A DNA stretch of 64,000 bases from Pseudomonas sp. ADAK13 (GTDB lineage Bacteria > Pseudomonadota > Gammaproteobacteria > Pseudomonadales > Pseudomonadaceae). Numbering within the stretch: position 1 is the first letter of the stretch; the number at the start of each line of letters is the position of its first letter. Shown piece after piece: positions 18,773-27,890 of this stretch. Under the pieces are notes generated by a model. That model saw nothing but the letters and a program-made list of their open reading frames with translations, made no database searches and was not told the DNA's origin. The translations under genes were made by a program, and so were the position numbers. The stretch is taken from positions 2,418,001-2,482,000 of the forward strand of contig NZ_CP052860.1 of assembly GCF_012935715.1 (NCBI RefSeq). Reading direction: 5' to 3'.

Positions 18773-19956
18773 TGCGTATCGCGTTGGTGGCTTCCCTGGC
18801 CTGGCAGGACTACCGCAACGACGCGTGGCTGTCGGTGTGTTCGGTGCTCGCGTTGGCGGCAGTGATCGCGCCGTTGCTGGTGTTGTTTGGCCTGAAATAT
18901 GGACTGGTTGGCAGTTTGACCGAACGCTTGGAGAACGACCCCGCCACCCGGGAAATTATTCCGTTGGGCGGTGGTCGATTCAGCAGTGAATTTGTCGAGC
19001 AACTGCGCCAGCGCCGCGACGTGGCGTTTGCCTTGCCGCGAACCCGGCAGATCGCGGCGACGGCGCAGTTGGGCGCAGTGACGGTGGAGATGCTGCCGAC
19101 CGCCGACAATGATCCGTTGCTGGCCGGACTGCCAATGCCCAAGGGCCTGGATCAAATCGTTTTGAGCCACACCGCTGCCGAGAAACTCGGGGCAAAGGCC
19201 GGGGATTGGCTGGAGGCGAGTTTTGGTCGCCAGGTGGCGGGTCGCGTCGAGTCGCAGCGCACGCGGGTGCACGTGCTGCAGGTGTTGCCGCTGGAAGCCT
19301 TCGCCCGGGATGGATTGTTCGCGCCCCTGGGGTTGCTGGAAGCGGCGGAAGATTATCGCGATGGCCGCGCCGTGCCGGCGTTTGGCTGGGACGGCGATGC
19401 GGTGGGCGTGAGTGAGCAGCGGGTTTACCCGGCGTTCCGTTTGTATGCGCGGCGCCTGGTGGATGTGGAGCCGCTGCGGGTGTATTTCGCGGGGCAGAAC
19501 GTGTTGGTGTCGACCCAGGCACAGACCATCGCCCAGGTGCAGTCGCTGAGCCGCAACCTGTCGATCGTGTTCTGGATCATCGCCGGGCTGGCCCTGGCGG
19601 GCGCGTTTGCCGCGATCTTTGCCGGTGCGCTGGCGGCGGTTGCACGCAAGCGCCGGGAATTGTCGGTGCTGCGGCTGCTGGGGTTTTCCACGGCTGGGCT
19701 GTTGCTGTTCGTGGTGCTGCAGGCGCTGTACAGCGCCGGGTTTGCCGCGGTGTTGAGCGGGCTTTTATACGGGCTGGCAGAGTCAGGCCTGAACCAATTA
19801 TTCGTGCAGGTCCCGGGCGAGTACGCCAGTCACCTGCTGGCGCGTCATTACGGCCTGGCCCTGGTTGCTGTCCTGGGCGTCAGCGCCGTGGCGGCGGCCT
19901 GTGGCGGTTGGCGTGTGGCGCGTATCCAGGCTTCTGAAGGAATCAGAGATGTATAA
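18772..19956 (+). CDS. tagS: TagS, FtsX/MacB-type permease of the T6SS signalling module
   Basis: TagS is the inner-membrane partner of TagT and probably transmits mechanical change to the periplasm rather than moving a solute, as in other FtsX-like systems. The 394-residue protein has one N-terminal helix (~20-45), a large periplasmic region and three C-terminal helices, including SIVFWIIAGLALAGAFAAI and LLLFVVLQALYSAGFAAVL. The ATG at 18772 overlaps the tagT stop. Its last 8 bases overlap tagR. Confidence 0.92.
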   Translation: MRIALVASLAWQDYRNDAWLSVCSVLALAAVIAPLLVLFGLKYGLVGSLTERLENDPATREIIPLGGGRFSSEFVEQLRQRRDVAFALPRTRQIAATAQLGAVTVEMLPTADNDPLLAGLPMPKGLDQIVLSHTAAEKLGAKAGDWLEASFGRQVAGRVESQRTRVHVLQVLPLEAFARDGLFAPLGLLEAAEDYRDGRAVPAFGWDGDAVGVSEQRVYPAFRLYARRLVDVEPLRVYFAGQNVLVSTQAQTIAQVQSLSRNLSIVFWIIAGLALAGAFAAIFAGALAAVARKRRELSVLRLLGFSTAGLLLFVVLQALYSAGFAAVLSGLLYGLAESGLNQLFVQVPGEYASHLLARHYGLALVAVLGVSAVAAACGGWRVARIQASEGIRDV

Positions 19957-21661
19957 GTTACTGGGCGCCGCCGTGGCGCTGACCCTGGCTTCGATGGCCT
20001 GGGCCGACGAGACAAGCGACAAACTGGACAACCCCAAGCCGTTGCCGGACGACGTCAGCCTGCCGCTGCCCTGCGAAGGCGACATGGTATTCCGCTACGC
20101 CTATGTGCTGGCCCAGGGCACCCTGGATGACCGCGAGATCAGCCTCGGCTACCCGTTCAGCGAGGGCGAGGCGGGCTACCAGCAGTCGTTCATTTCCGGC
20201 TACCGCCGGGACTTTATCAACGGCCAGTTCACCCTCAAGGACCTGCCCAAGGACTGGAACAAAGTCATCGCGCCGCTGATGCCCAAGACCGACGCCAAGA
20301 CCCCGCTCAAGCCGATGCTCTACTTCATCGGCAAGTACGAAGTCACCGCCCGGCAGTACGCGCAGGTCATGTCCCAGGCGCAATCCCTGGCCAGCGGCGA
20401 GCCGGCCCCGGCGTGCGACGTACCCACCGGCATGGCCGCGCGCTTGCCCAAGGTCAAGCTGTCGCGCTTTGAAGCCGAGCGTTTCTCGGCGGTGTACAGC
20501 GCCTGGCTGATGAAGTACCACCGTGAGCTGCTGCCCGTCAGTGGTCGCGGCGCTTCGGCAGACGACGGCGGCCTGGGCTTTGTGCGCCTGCCGACGGAAG
20601 TGGAGTGGGAGTTTGCCGCACGCGGTGGCCAGGCGGTCAGCCGTCAGGACCTGGAAGGCCGGCTGTTCCCACGGCGCGCCGAGGGCAGCGAAAGCGACGG
20701 CCCCCTCGCCGATTATGCGGTGTTCAACCAGGTCGCCGGCGGTACCGGCCAGGCCGCACGCTTGATGCCCATCGGCACCAAGTTGCCCAACCCGATCGGC
20801 ATGTTCGATGTGATCGGCAACGCGGCGGAAATGGTTCAGGAGTCGTTCCAGCTGGTGCACGCCGGGCGTCGCCAGGGCACCTACGGCGGCTTTGTGGTCA
20901 AGGGCGGCAACTACCTGGAAGGCGAGGGCACGCTGTTCACCGGCATGCGCCGCGAGTACCCCTTGTTCGCCGCTGATGGCACCGAACAAAGCAACGAGAC
21001 CACCGGCTTTCGCGTGGCGATTGGTGCGTTGTCGGCACCGCGCTCGCGCTACAAGGAGCTGTTCGCTCAATGGCAGAAAGAAGGCCGCCTGGCCTCGCTG
21101 ACCGACGCCATCGACGACGCCCAGGACCCGACCAAGCGCCTGGACAGCATCATCGCCGCCAGCGTCGACCCGCGCCTGCAAGCCGAACTTGGACTGGTCA
21201 ACGAAGAGCTCAAGCGCAACGTCTCGCTGATCGCCCAGCAGCGTGAAGAGGCGGCCGGCAACCTGATTCAGTCTGCGGCCCTGGTGGCCGAGACCATCAA
21301 CAACTACAACATCCGCCTGATCAATTTGCAGAAGAGCCGCCAGCAGGCTATCGACGCGAAGGACGAGGCCAGTGCGCAGTTGTTCGCCACGGCGATCACC
21401 AATGGGCGCAGTGCGCTGGACGGCGCGGTGGCGATCTATATCGACAACCTGGCCACCGGCACGCGCTACACCGATGCGGTGATCCAGGCGCAGTTTCAAC
21501 GGATCAAGGAAGAGTTGGATCGCAAGCCAGTGCTGGGCAAGAGCCTGGTGACGCGCGCGACGTTATTCGTTCGCCATGTGGGCAACTACCGCAAGCAACA
21601 GCGGGCCGACCCGGCGACGATTTTGAAGGAATTGCTCGCAGCGAGCGGTCAGCGGTCTTGA
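19949..21661 (+). CDS. tagR: TagR, periplasmic sulfatase-modifying-factor-like T6SS regulator
   Basis: TagR acts in the periplasm to promote PpkA activation. The 570-residue precursor begins with a Sec signal peptide (cleavage likely after ASMAWA, residue ~21). It carries a formylglycine-generating-enzyme-like domain with FIGKYEVTARQYAQVM, LPTEVEWEFAARGG, NPIGMFDVIGNAAEMV and a C-terminal ETTGFRVAI. The last ~190 residues are mostly helical. No copper-site cysteine pair characteristic of active enzymes was noticed, consistent with a non-enzymatic role. The ATG at 19949 lies inside the end of tagS. Confidence 0.92.
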   Translation: MYKLLGAAVALTLASMAWADETSDKLDNPKPLPDDVSLPLPCEGDMVFRYAYVLAQGTLDDREISLGYPFSEGEAGYQQSFISGYRRDFINGQFTLKDLPKDWNKVIAPLMPKTDAKTPLKPMLYFIGKYEVTARQYAQVMSQAQSLASGEPAPACDVPTGMAARLPKVKLSRFEAERFSAVYSAWLMKYHRELLPVSGRGASADDGGLGFVRLPTEVEWEFAARGGQAVSRQDLEGRLFPRRAEGSESDGPLADYAVFNQVAGGTGQAARLMPIGTKLPNPIGMFDVIGNAAEMVQESFQLVHAGRRQGTYGGFVVKGGNYLEGEGTLFTGMRREYPLFAADGTEQSNETTGFRVAIGALSAPRSRYKELFAQWQKEGRLASLTDAIDDAQDPTKRLDSIIAASVDPRLQAELGLVNEELKRNVSLIAQQREEAAGNLIQSAALVAETINNYNIRLINLQKSRQQAIDAKDEASAQLFATAITNGRSALDGAVAIYIDNLATGTRYTDAVIQAQFQRIKEELDRKPVLGKSLVTRATLFVRHVGNYRKQQRADPATILKELLAASGQRS

Positions 21662-21745
21662 CCGCTGGTTGTATGGCGAGCTTGGAAGGGACTCAGGCGG
21701 CGGTGGGCCGTGCTGGGCAAGTCAAACTTAACAGAGAACACACCT

Positions 21746-22669
21746 ATGCTTTTTTCCCGTAAGGCGGTTTCCAAGCGTCATCTGCTGTTGATCGCTGCCG
21801 GTTTCAGCACTGTGCTGACCGGTTGCGCAACGTCGCCGACCTCCAAGGTCGCCTCGACCACCAAGGTCGAGTACTACCCGAACTGCTACGAGCCGGTACA
21901 ACACCTGCGCGCCACCGATTCGGACCTGACCAAGTCGGTCGTCACCGGTGCTGCCATCGGCGCGGCCGGTGGTGCACTGCTGGGCGCCTTGACCGGTGAC
22001 TCCGACAAGCGTGGCCGCAATGCCGCCATCGGCGCAGCGGGCGGCGCCCTGGCCGGCGGTGCAGCGGGTTACTACACCGAGCGCCAGAAGCAGATCACCG
22101 ATGACAACCAGCGCATCGCTTCCTACGCCACTGACGTCAACAAGCGTGCCTCCGACATCGACCGCAGCACCGCGTACGCCAAGGCGTCCCAGCAGTGCTA
22201 CCAGAGTGCGTTCACCAAGCTGGTGGCCGACCGCAAGGCCAAGACCGTCAATGACGTCGAAGGCCGCAAGCGCCTGGCAGAAATCGTCTCCGGCCTGAAA
22301 GAGTCCAATGACCTGATCGTTGCGGTCAACGGTAAAGCCAGTGAAGACCTGAACAACTACACCCAGGCGTACGAGCAGGACCTGCAACAAGTCGGCGTAC
22401 AACGTGCCGACGTGGTGACCGTGGCCACCGCTGACACCACCCCGGTGGTGACGCCCGCCAAAGGCAAGAAGCCGGTAAAAGTGGCGAAAAAGCCGGTGCT
22501 GCCAACCGTGCCGAAAGAAGCGGTAGCCACCGAGAAAACCATCCAGACCGCGCAGACCAAGCAAGCTGAAAGCAAGCAGGTCGCCAGCGCCGGTAAAGCG
22601 CAGATCGAAGGCACGTGCCGTGATCCAAACCTGGCCGACTGGGCACCGGTTCCTTGCCCTAACGTCTAA
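21746..22669 (+). CDS. tagQ: TagQ, outer-membrane lipoprotein of the T6SS signalling module
   Basis: TagQ is the lipoprotein that positions TagR at the outer membrane. The 307-residue precursor has a signal ending in the lipobox LTGC (Cys27). A glycine-zipper segment (~75-115, with repeated GAAIGAAGG and GAAGGALAGG units) precedes a helical domain and a Lys/Pro/Val-rich C-terminal linker. It ends with a short Cys-containing tail. It sits 84 bases after tagR and is the last gene of the block, followed by a hairpin. The start at 21746 is chosen for its signal peptide. Confidence 0.9.
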   Translation: MLFSRKAVSKRHLLLIAAGFSTVLTGCATSPTSKVASTTKVEYYPNCYEPVQHLRATDSDLTKSVVTGAAIGAAGGALLGALTGDSDKRGRNAAIGAAGGALAGGAAGYYTERQKQITDDNQRIASYATDVNKRASDIDRSTAYAKASQQCYQSAFTKLVADRKAKTVNDVEGRKRLAEIVSGLKESNDLIVAVNGKASEDLNNYTQAYEQDLQQVGVQRADVVTVATADTTPVVTPAKGKKPVKVAKKPVLPTVPKEAVATEKTIQTAQTKQAESKQVASAGKAQIEGTCRDPNLADWAPVPCPNV

Positions 22670-22692
22670 GCCAAGTTGTTGCTATAAGCGTT

Positions 22693-22737
22693 AAACGCCA
22701 GCCGATCTCCTGCTAAAACGGGAGATCGGTAGCGTTA
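22693..22737 (+). terminator. Stem-loop after tagQ
   Basis: A 9-bp perfect stem CCGATCTCC/GGAGATCGG (22702-22729) is extended by outer AACGC/GCGTT pairing. The following bases, TATTTG, give only a weak T-tract. It probably ends the tag operon. Confidence 0.6.
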
Positions 22738-22794
22738 TTTGCACAAATCGTTAAACTGCTGCGGCCACCCAATAATTACACTGAGGCCGTGTGC

Positions 22795-23175
22795 ATGAAA
22801 TTTCGTTTTCTTCTCTGGATGCTTGGCCTGTTGATGGGCAAAGCCAGCCGCACCAACCCTGCGTTCCAGCAGCAGTTGGGTGACAAGGACCTGGCGTTCC
22901 AGCTGCAGACCCTCGACGGCAAGGTTGCCCGTCACTTCATCGTCAAAGACCAGCGCATCACCAGCCGTTCGGGTGTTCATCCCGCGCCTGCGTTTGCTAT
23001 TGCCTTCAAGGATGCGGCCTACGGCTTCGCCACGATGCAGGCGAAGAACAAGCAACTGGCGTTCATGACGGGGATTCAGGACAAGTCGATCCAGATCAAG
23101 GGCAACCCGGCGCTGGTGATCTGGTTCCAGGGGTTGACCAAGTATTTGAAGCCGAAGAAAAAGCCGAAGGCTTAA
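22795..23175 (+). CDS. Small SCP2-like protein (PA5347 type)
   Basis: The 126-residue product looks like a single SCP2 sterol-carrier-like domain: an N-terminal hydrophobic helix (FRFLLWMLGLLMGKAS), then LAFQLQTLDGKVARHFIVKD and an aliphatic C-terminal helix before a Lys-rich tail. Such domains bind lipids or CoA esters, but no substrate can be named here. The start at 22795 has GAGG 8 bases upstream. It is convergent with the HDOD gene, with a REP doublet between. The same neighbour pair exists in P. aeruginosa. Confidence 0.75.
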   Translation: MKFRFLLWMLGLLMGKASRTNPAFQQQLGDKDLAFQLQTLDGKVARHFIVKDQRITSRSGVHPAPAFAIAFKDAAYGFATMQAKNKQLAFMTGIQDKSIQIKGNPALVIWFQGLTKYLKPKKKPKA

Positions 23176-23190
23176 GACCGAGTTGAATTC

Positions 23191-23272
23191 ATCGCAGGCA
23201 AGCCAGCTCCCACATGTACCGCGTTTCTACAGGTAGACCCCGGTCAAATGTGGGAGCTGGCTTGCCTGCGAT
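23191..23272. repeat. REP doublet between convergent genes
   Basis: The two arms (ATCGCAGGCAAGCCAGCTCC, continuing CACAT, and its exact complement) pair perfectly over 25 bp around a 32-base centre. It lies between two convergent stop codons, where it can act as a transcription or RNA-decay barrier for both genes. Confidence 0.88.
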
Positions 23273-23293
23273 AGCGGTATCACAGGCGCAGAT

Positions 23294-24694
23294 TTATCCT
23301 TGGCTGAACTGCGACGCCAACTCCCGCAGCAACGTTTCCGCATCCAGCACTTTAGCCACCACATCCTCCGCCTTGTCCCGGGTCAGACCCAGGCGTTCCA
23401 GCAGTTCGTCCGGGATGTCTTCATCCGGCCCGGAACCGATGCCGCGGCTGCGCAGCAAGCGCACGGCCAGGCACACCAGGTTCGGGTATTCGGCGTATTG
23501 GCCGTCGTAGGTCGGGTCGTGCTGGAAGCGCAGGGCGGTGGACAGTTCGTCCGGCATGTCCCAATAGCGCATCAACCATGCACCAATCTGCTCACGGCTG
23601 ATGCCCAGCAGGTGCTGCTCGATATAGCTGTGGCACAGGTGCGGGTTGACCTCCAGGTGCCGGCAGATCAGCGAGAAATGCGGCGGGAACACGTGGGCCA
23701 GCAACAGGTAGCCAAAGTTATGCAGCAGGCCGGCGAGGTACGTCAGGCCGGCTTCCGGGCGCTGGGCGCGGGGCATGGCACGGGTCAGGCCTTCGATCAC
23801 GGCGGCGGTGTAGATCGACTGGTGCCAGTACGGCGTGGCCTGTTGCGGCTGGTCCTTGGGCAGGCTCAAGGTCTTGCCCAGGGCCAGGCCCAGCGCGAGG
23901 TTGATCACCAAATCAAAGCCCAGTACGCGGACGATGGCGTCTTCCACCGAGCGGATCTTGCCCGGCGAGGCGTAGTAGGGCGACGCCGCCCAGCTCACCA
24001 CTTGGGCAGCCAGGGCCGGGTCGGTTTCCACCACGCCGGTGATGTCGTCGATGGTGGCGTTGGGGTCGACCCGCAGCTTGATAATCTTTTGTGCCGTGTC
24101 GGCCAGCGGTGGAATCTCGATGGTCGCTTCCAGACGCTGCTGGATGCGGCGGGCAGTGAACGCCTGCATCGCCTGGGTGATTTCCTCGCGGTCGTCGTTG
24201 GGGCGGTCGAGGTTCGGCCGGATGCTGCTCAACGGCTCGCCGAAATGCGCGGCGCTGGCCTTGGTCAGCATGCTCTTGAAGGCGTCGCTGGAAATCTCCA
24301 GCAGCAGCCCGGCCTCGCCCGAGTGAACCAGTACGGTGGGTTCACGCAGCAGGCTTTCTTCGTACAGGCACGGGGAACTGGTCAGCGGCGGCAGGCCGGG
24401 CAGCAGGCTCAGGCTGTGCTTGCCGAGCATGCGTTCGAGGCGCTCGGGGGACACGGCCGTGAGGCGCCGACCGGTCAGTTCGGCCAGGCGATTGAGGTCC
24501 AGCAACTGGTTCTGTGGAAACAGCACCATGAGTGCACCCACGGCATCATCGAGCAGTACTGCCTGAACCTTTTGCGCCGGGTTCAGGCCAGGACGTTCGG
24601 CAACTTCCGTGTAGCTGATGGCGAGCTTTGCAAGCAGCGTCCGAATCACCGAGGGTGCGGTCGGTGGGGCTGTGGCGAGGGCAACTTCTGACAT
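23294..24694 (-). CDS. YbaK-like/HDOD signalling protein
   Basis: The 466-residue product has an N-terminal domain of the YbaK/prolyl-tRNA deacylase type (AISYTEVAERPGLNPAQKVQ, then LLDLNRLAELTGRRLTAV). A C-terminal HDOD domain (about 215-420) carries TAQKIIKLRVDPNATIDD, VVETDPALAAQVVSWA and GLLHNFGYLLL. HDOD proteins are regulatory relatives of HD phosphodiesterases and lack their full metal site. An internal ATG at 24694 (MSEVALA) is preferred over 24745, although neither has a strong ribosome site. Confidence 0.8.
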   Translation of the reverse strand: MSEVALATAPPTAPSVIRTLLAKLAISYTEVAERPGLNPAQKVQAVLLDDAVGALMVLFPQNQLLDLNRLAELTGRRLTAVSPERLERMLGKHSLSLLPGLPPLTSSPCLYEESLLREPTVLVHSGEAGLLLEISSDAFKSMLTKASAAHFGEPLSSIRPNLDRPNDDREEITQAMQAFTARRIQQRLEATIEIPPLADTAQKIIKLRVDPNATIDDITGVVETDPALAAQVVSWAASPYYASPGKIRSVEDAIVRVLGFDLVINLALGLALGKTLSLPKDQPQQATPYWHQSIYTAAVIEGLTRAMPRAQRPEAGLTYLAGLLHNFGYLLLAHVFPPHFSLICRHLEVNPHLCHSYIEQHLLGISREQIGAWLMRYWDMPDELSTALRFQHDPTYDGQYAEYPNLVCLAVRLLRSRGIGSGPDEDIPDELLERLGLTRDKAEDVVAKVLDAETLLRELASQFSQG

Positions 24695-24772
24695 GGCCTG
24701 AATCCAATTTCCTACAGTCATTGGAGTATAACCAGCTTGATACATCTGATGGTCGACTAAGTGAGTCAGCCG

Positions 24773-26848
24773 TCACACTTGGCCGTATTGCTGCCCGTGT
24801 CGAAGCCAGCGGTCCAGCAGTGGGCTGACATGTTCCGGCCAGCGCTCAATCAACGCCTGGGCCGCATCGCGCACGGCGGGCAGCAGGTCGGCGTCGCGCA
24901 TCAGGTCAGCCACCTTGAATTGCAGCAAGCCGGTCTGACGGGTGCCGAGCATTTCGCCGGGGCCGCGCAGTTCGAGGTCTTTTTCGGCGATCACGAAACC
25001 GTCGTTGGTTTCGCGCATGATCCCCAGGCGCTGGCGGCCGATTTGTGACAGCGGCGGGTGGTACAGCAGCACGCAATGACTGGCGGCGCTGCCCCGGCCC
25101 ACGCGGCCGCGTAACTGGTGCAGTTGCGCCAGGCCCAGGCGCTCGGGGTTTTCGATGATCATCAGGCTGGCGTTCGGTACGTCGACGCCGACTTCGATCA
25201 CCGTGGTTGCCACCAGCAATTGCAAATTGCCGGCCTTGAACTCGGCCATCACCGCGGCCTTTTCCACCGGCTTCATGCGGCCGTGGATCAGCCCGACCTT
25301 GAGCTCGCCCAAGGCGCTGGTGAGGTCTTCGTAGGTGGTTTCGGCGGCCTGGCAGGTCAGCTCTTCCGACTCTTCGATCAGCGTGCACACCCAATACGCC
25401 TGGCGGCCTTCGGCGCAGGCGCCTCGTACCCGTTCGATCACTTCTACCCTGCGGGTGTCGGTGACCAGCACGGTGTTGACCGGCGTTCGGCCCGGCGGCA
25501 GTTCGTCGAGGATCGAGGTGTCGAGGTCGGCGTAGGCGCTCATGGCCAGGGTGCGCGGGATCGGCGTGGCGGTCATGATCAACTGGTGCGGGCTCATGCG
25601 CCCGCCCACGCCTTTCTGGCGCAGGGCCAGGCGCTGTTGCACGCCGAAGCGGTGCTGCTCGTCGATGATCACCAGTGCCAGGTTCTTGAATTTCACTTCG
25701 TCCTGGAACAGCGCGTGGGTGCCCACCACCATCGGGGCGCCGGCGGCGATCTGCTCCAGGGCGGCTACGCGGTTCTTGCCCTTGAGCTTGCCGGCCAGCC
25801 ATGCGACTTCCAGGCCCAGTGGTTCGAGCCAGCGCTTGAAGGTTATGAAGTGTTGTTCGGCGAGAATCTCGGTGGGCGCCATCAGCGCCACCTGATAGCC
25901 GGCTTCGAGGGCTTGCAGTGCGGCGAGGGCGGCGACCACGGTTTTACCCGCGCCTACGTCGCCCTGGATCAGCCGCAGCATCGGTTCTTTCTGGCTCAGG
26001 TCGTAGGCGATTTCATTGCCGACCCGCTGCTGGGCGCCGGTCGGTGCAAACCCCAGGTTGGCCAGGTATTGCGCAGGCAGGTGCTTGGCCTTGGGCATGG
26101 CCGGCGCACGCAGCGAACGCATGCTCTCGCGCAGGCGTTGCTGGGACAGTTGGTGGGTCAGCAGTTCTTCGAACGCCAGGCGATGTTGGGCCCAGTGATG
26201 ACCGAGGGCCAACTCGTCGACGTCGGCGTCGGCCGGTGGGTGATGCAGGTAGCGGATCGCATCATCCAGCGGCGCCAGTTGGTAGTCGCGCGCCAACTCC
26301 TGCGGCAGCCAGTCGGGCAGGCTTTTCGGCCCGAGCATCGTCAGGGTTTGCATGCACAGCTGGCGCAGGCGCTGCTGGGTCAGGCCTTCGGTGAGCGGGT
26401 AGATCGGTGTGAAGGTGGTGTCGACCGGTGGCGGTTCGTCGCCGGTAATCGCGCGGTATTCCGGGTGGTAGATTTCCAGCCCCGAAGCGCCGGGCCGGGC
26501 TTCGCCATAGCAGCGCACGCGGGTGCCTCGCTTGAGGCCTTCCTTCTGAGCGTTGCTGAAATGGTAGAAGCGCAGGCTCAGGCCGCCGGTGCCGTCTTGC
26601 AGGCGCACGACCAAGCTGCGGCGCTTGCCCATCACCACGTCGGCGCCGCTGACGGTGCCTTCGACCACCGCGTCCTGCCCGGGGCGCAGCTGGCCGATGG
26701 GCACCACGCGGGTGCGGTCCTGATAACGCAGGGGCAGGTGGAACAATACGTCCTGGAGATTTTCCAGGCCGACCTTGGCCAATTTCTCGGCCATGGCCTC
26801 CCCGACACCCTTGAGTGCCGTCACCGACACCTGCGACAGCTCAGTCAT
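24773..26848 (-). CDS. recG: RecG, ATP-dependent DNA helicase
   Basis: RecG regresses stalled replication forks and branch-migrates Holliday junctions. The 691-residue protein has the N-terminal wedge (OB-fold) domain followed by superfamily 2 motor motifs: Walker A GDVGAGKT, an IDEQHRFG box, MTATPIPRTL, and C-terminal QLRGRVGRG. The start at 26848 (MTELSQVSVT) agrees with family length; an earlier in-frame ATG at 26890 would add 14 residues. It lies 8 bases downstream of oxyR on the same strand. Confidence 0.97.
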   Translation of the reverse strand: MTELSQVSVTALKGVGEAMAEKLAKVGLENLQDVLFHLPLRYQDRTRVVPIGQLRPGQDAVVEGTVSGADVVMGKRRSLVVRLQDGTGGLSLRFYHFSNAQKEGLKRGTRVRCYGEARPGASGLEIYHPEYRAITGDEPPPVDTTFTPIYPLTEGLTQQRLRQLCMQTLTMLGPKSLPDWLPQELARDYQLAPLDDAIRYLHHPPADADVDELALGHHWAQHRLAFEELLTHQLSQQRLRESMRSLRAPAMPKAKHLPAQYLANLGFAPTGAQQRVGNEIAYDLSQKEPMLRLIQGDVGAGKTVVAALAALQALEAGYQVALMAPTEILAEQHFITFKRWLEPLGLEVAWLAGKLKGKNRVAALEQIAAGAPMVVGTHALFQDEVKFKNLALVIIDEQHRFGVQQRLALRQKGVGGRMSPHQLIMTATPIPRTLAMSAYADLDTSILDELPPGRTPVNTVLVTDTRRVEVIERVRGACAEGRQAYWVCTLIEESEELTCQAAETTYEDLTSALGELKVGLIHGRMKPVEKAAVMAEFKAGNLQLLVATTVIEVGVDVPNASLMIIENPERLGLAQLHQLRGRVGRGSAASHCVLLYHPPLSQIGRQRLGIMRETNDGFVIAEKDLELRGPGEMLGTRQTGLLQFKVADLMRDADLLPAVRDAAQALIERWPEHVSPLLDRWLRHGQQYGQV

Positions 26849-26856
26849 ACCGTTAC

Positions 26857-27777
26857 TTAGCTCGCAGCAGGCGGCTTGGCCACCGAACACAGGCGGATCG
26901 AGTCGGCGAGGATTTCAATCGCTTTCGGACGCGGGAAGCTCGCGCGCCAGGCAATCGCCACTGTCCGGAACGGCACCGGCGGCGTCAGTGGGCGCACGGC
27001 GATCACGCCCGGGGCGTAGTGATGGCTGTCGACCGCCGACAGCGGCAGGATCGAGATGCCCAGGCCGGAAGCGACCATATGGCGAATGGTTTCCAGGGAG
27101 CTGGATTCCACGGTGGTGTGCTTGGCGCCGTCGTTGCCCTTGGTCAGGGTCGGGCAGGCTTCCAGCACCTGGTCGCGGAAGCAGTGGCCTTCGCCCAGCA
27201 GCAGCAGGCTCTTGTCGTTGAGCAGGCCGGCGTCGATGGTGTCTTTCTGCGTCCATGGGTGGGATGCCGGCATCAGCACGTAGAACGGCTCATCGTAGAG
27301 CGGCAGGGTCAGCACGTCGGCCTCGTTGAACGGCAGGGCGATGATGATCGCGTCCAGCTCGCCGTTGCGCAGTTTGTCGCGCAGCACGTGGGTGAAGTTT
27401 TCTTCGATATACAGGGGCATCTGCGGCGCGACGCGGTGCAGTTGCGGAATCAAGTGCGGGAACAGGTACGGGCCGACGGTGTAGATGGCGCCGACTTTCA
27501 GCGGTGCGGTCAGCTGGTTCTTGCCGGCCTGGGCCAGCTCGCGAATGCTTTGGGCCTGTTCCAGGACCTTCTGGGCCTGGGCGACGATGCCTTCGCCGAC
27601 GGGGGTGAGGCGCACGGCGCTTTTGCTGCGCTCGAAAATCAGCACACCGAGTTCGTCTTCAAGCTTCTTCACACCCACCGACAGCGTCGGCTGGCTGACG
27701 TGGCAACGCTCGGCCGCGTGGCCGAAGTGCTGCTCTTGGGCGAGGGTAACGATGTAGCGTAATTCTGTAAGAGTCAT
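26857..27777 (-). CDS. oxyR: OxyR, peroxide-sensing LysR regulator
   Basis: OxyR activates catalase and alkyl hydroperoxide reductase genes after H2O2 forms a disulfide in its sensor domain. The 306-residue protein has the LysR helix-turn-helix at 1-60 (QEQHFGHAAERCHVSQPTLS) and the redox pair exactly at Cys199 and Cys208 (GEGHCFRDQVLEAC). This fixes its identity rather than a generic LysR. It is followed by recG in the same orientation, a conserved Pseudomonas linkage. Confidence 0.97.
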   Translation of the reverse strand: MTLTELRYIVTLAQEQHFGHAAERCHVSQPTLSVGVKKLEDELGVLIFERSKSAVRLTPVGEGIVAQAQKVLEQAQSIRELAQAGKNQLTAPLKVGAIYTVGPYLFPHLIPQLHRVAPQMPLYIEENFTHVLRDKLRNGELDAIIIALPFNEADVLTLPLYDEPFYVLMPASHPWTQKDTIDAGLLNDKSLLLLGEGHCFRDQVLEACPTLTKGNDGAKHTTVESSSLETIRHMVASGLGISILPLSAVDSHHYAPGVIAVRPLTPPVPFRTVAIAWRASFPRPKAIEILADSIRLCSVAKPPAAS

Positions 27778-27856
27778 AGCGGGCGTCCATGAGGTTGCGG
27801 GCCAAGCATACCGGCTGCAATCGATAGACGCACGTTATCAGACAGCATGGGGTTTA

Positions 27857-27879
27857 CGACACCTGGTAATCAGGTGTCG
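27857..27879 (-). terminator. Stem-loop after the P19-like gene
   Basis: A perfect 9-bp stem CGACACCTG/CAGGTGTCG with a GTAAT loop lies 12 bases past the stop of the P19-like gene and upstream of oxyR. There is no T-tract on the minus strand, so termination may be partial. Confidence 0.5.
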
Positions 27880-27890
27880 CGTTCATGCTT

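Noticed and set aside
931..22669. Contractile-tail genes as a prophage or R-type pyocin
   Set aside because: TssJLM membrane proteins, IcmF, PpkA/PppA and TagQRST are T6SS-specific, and no capsid, tail-fibre or lysis genes are present.
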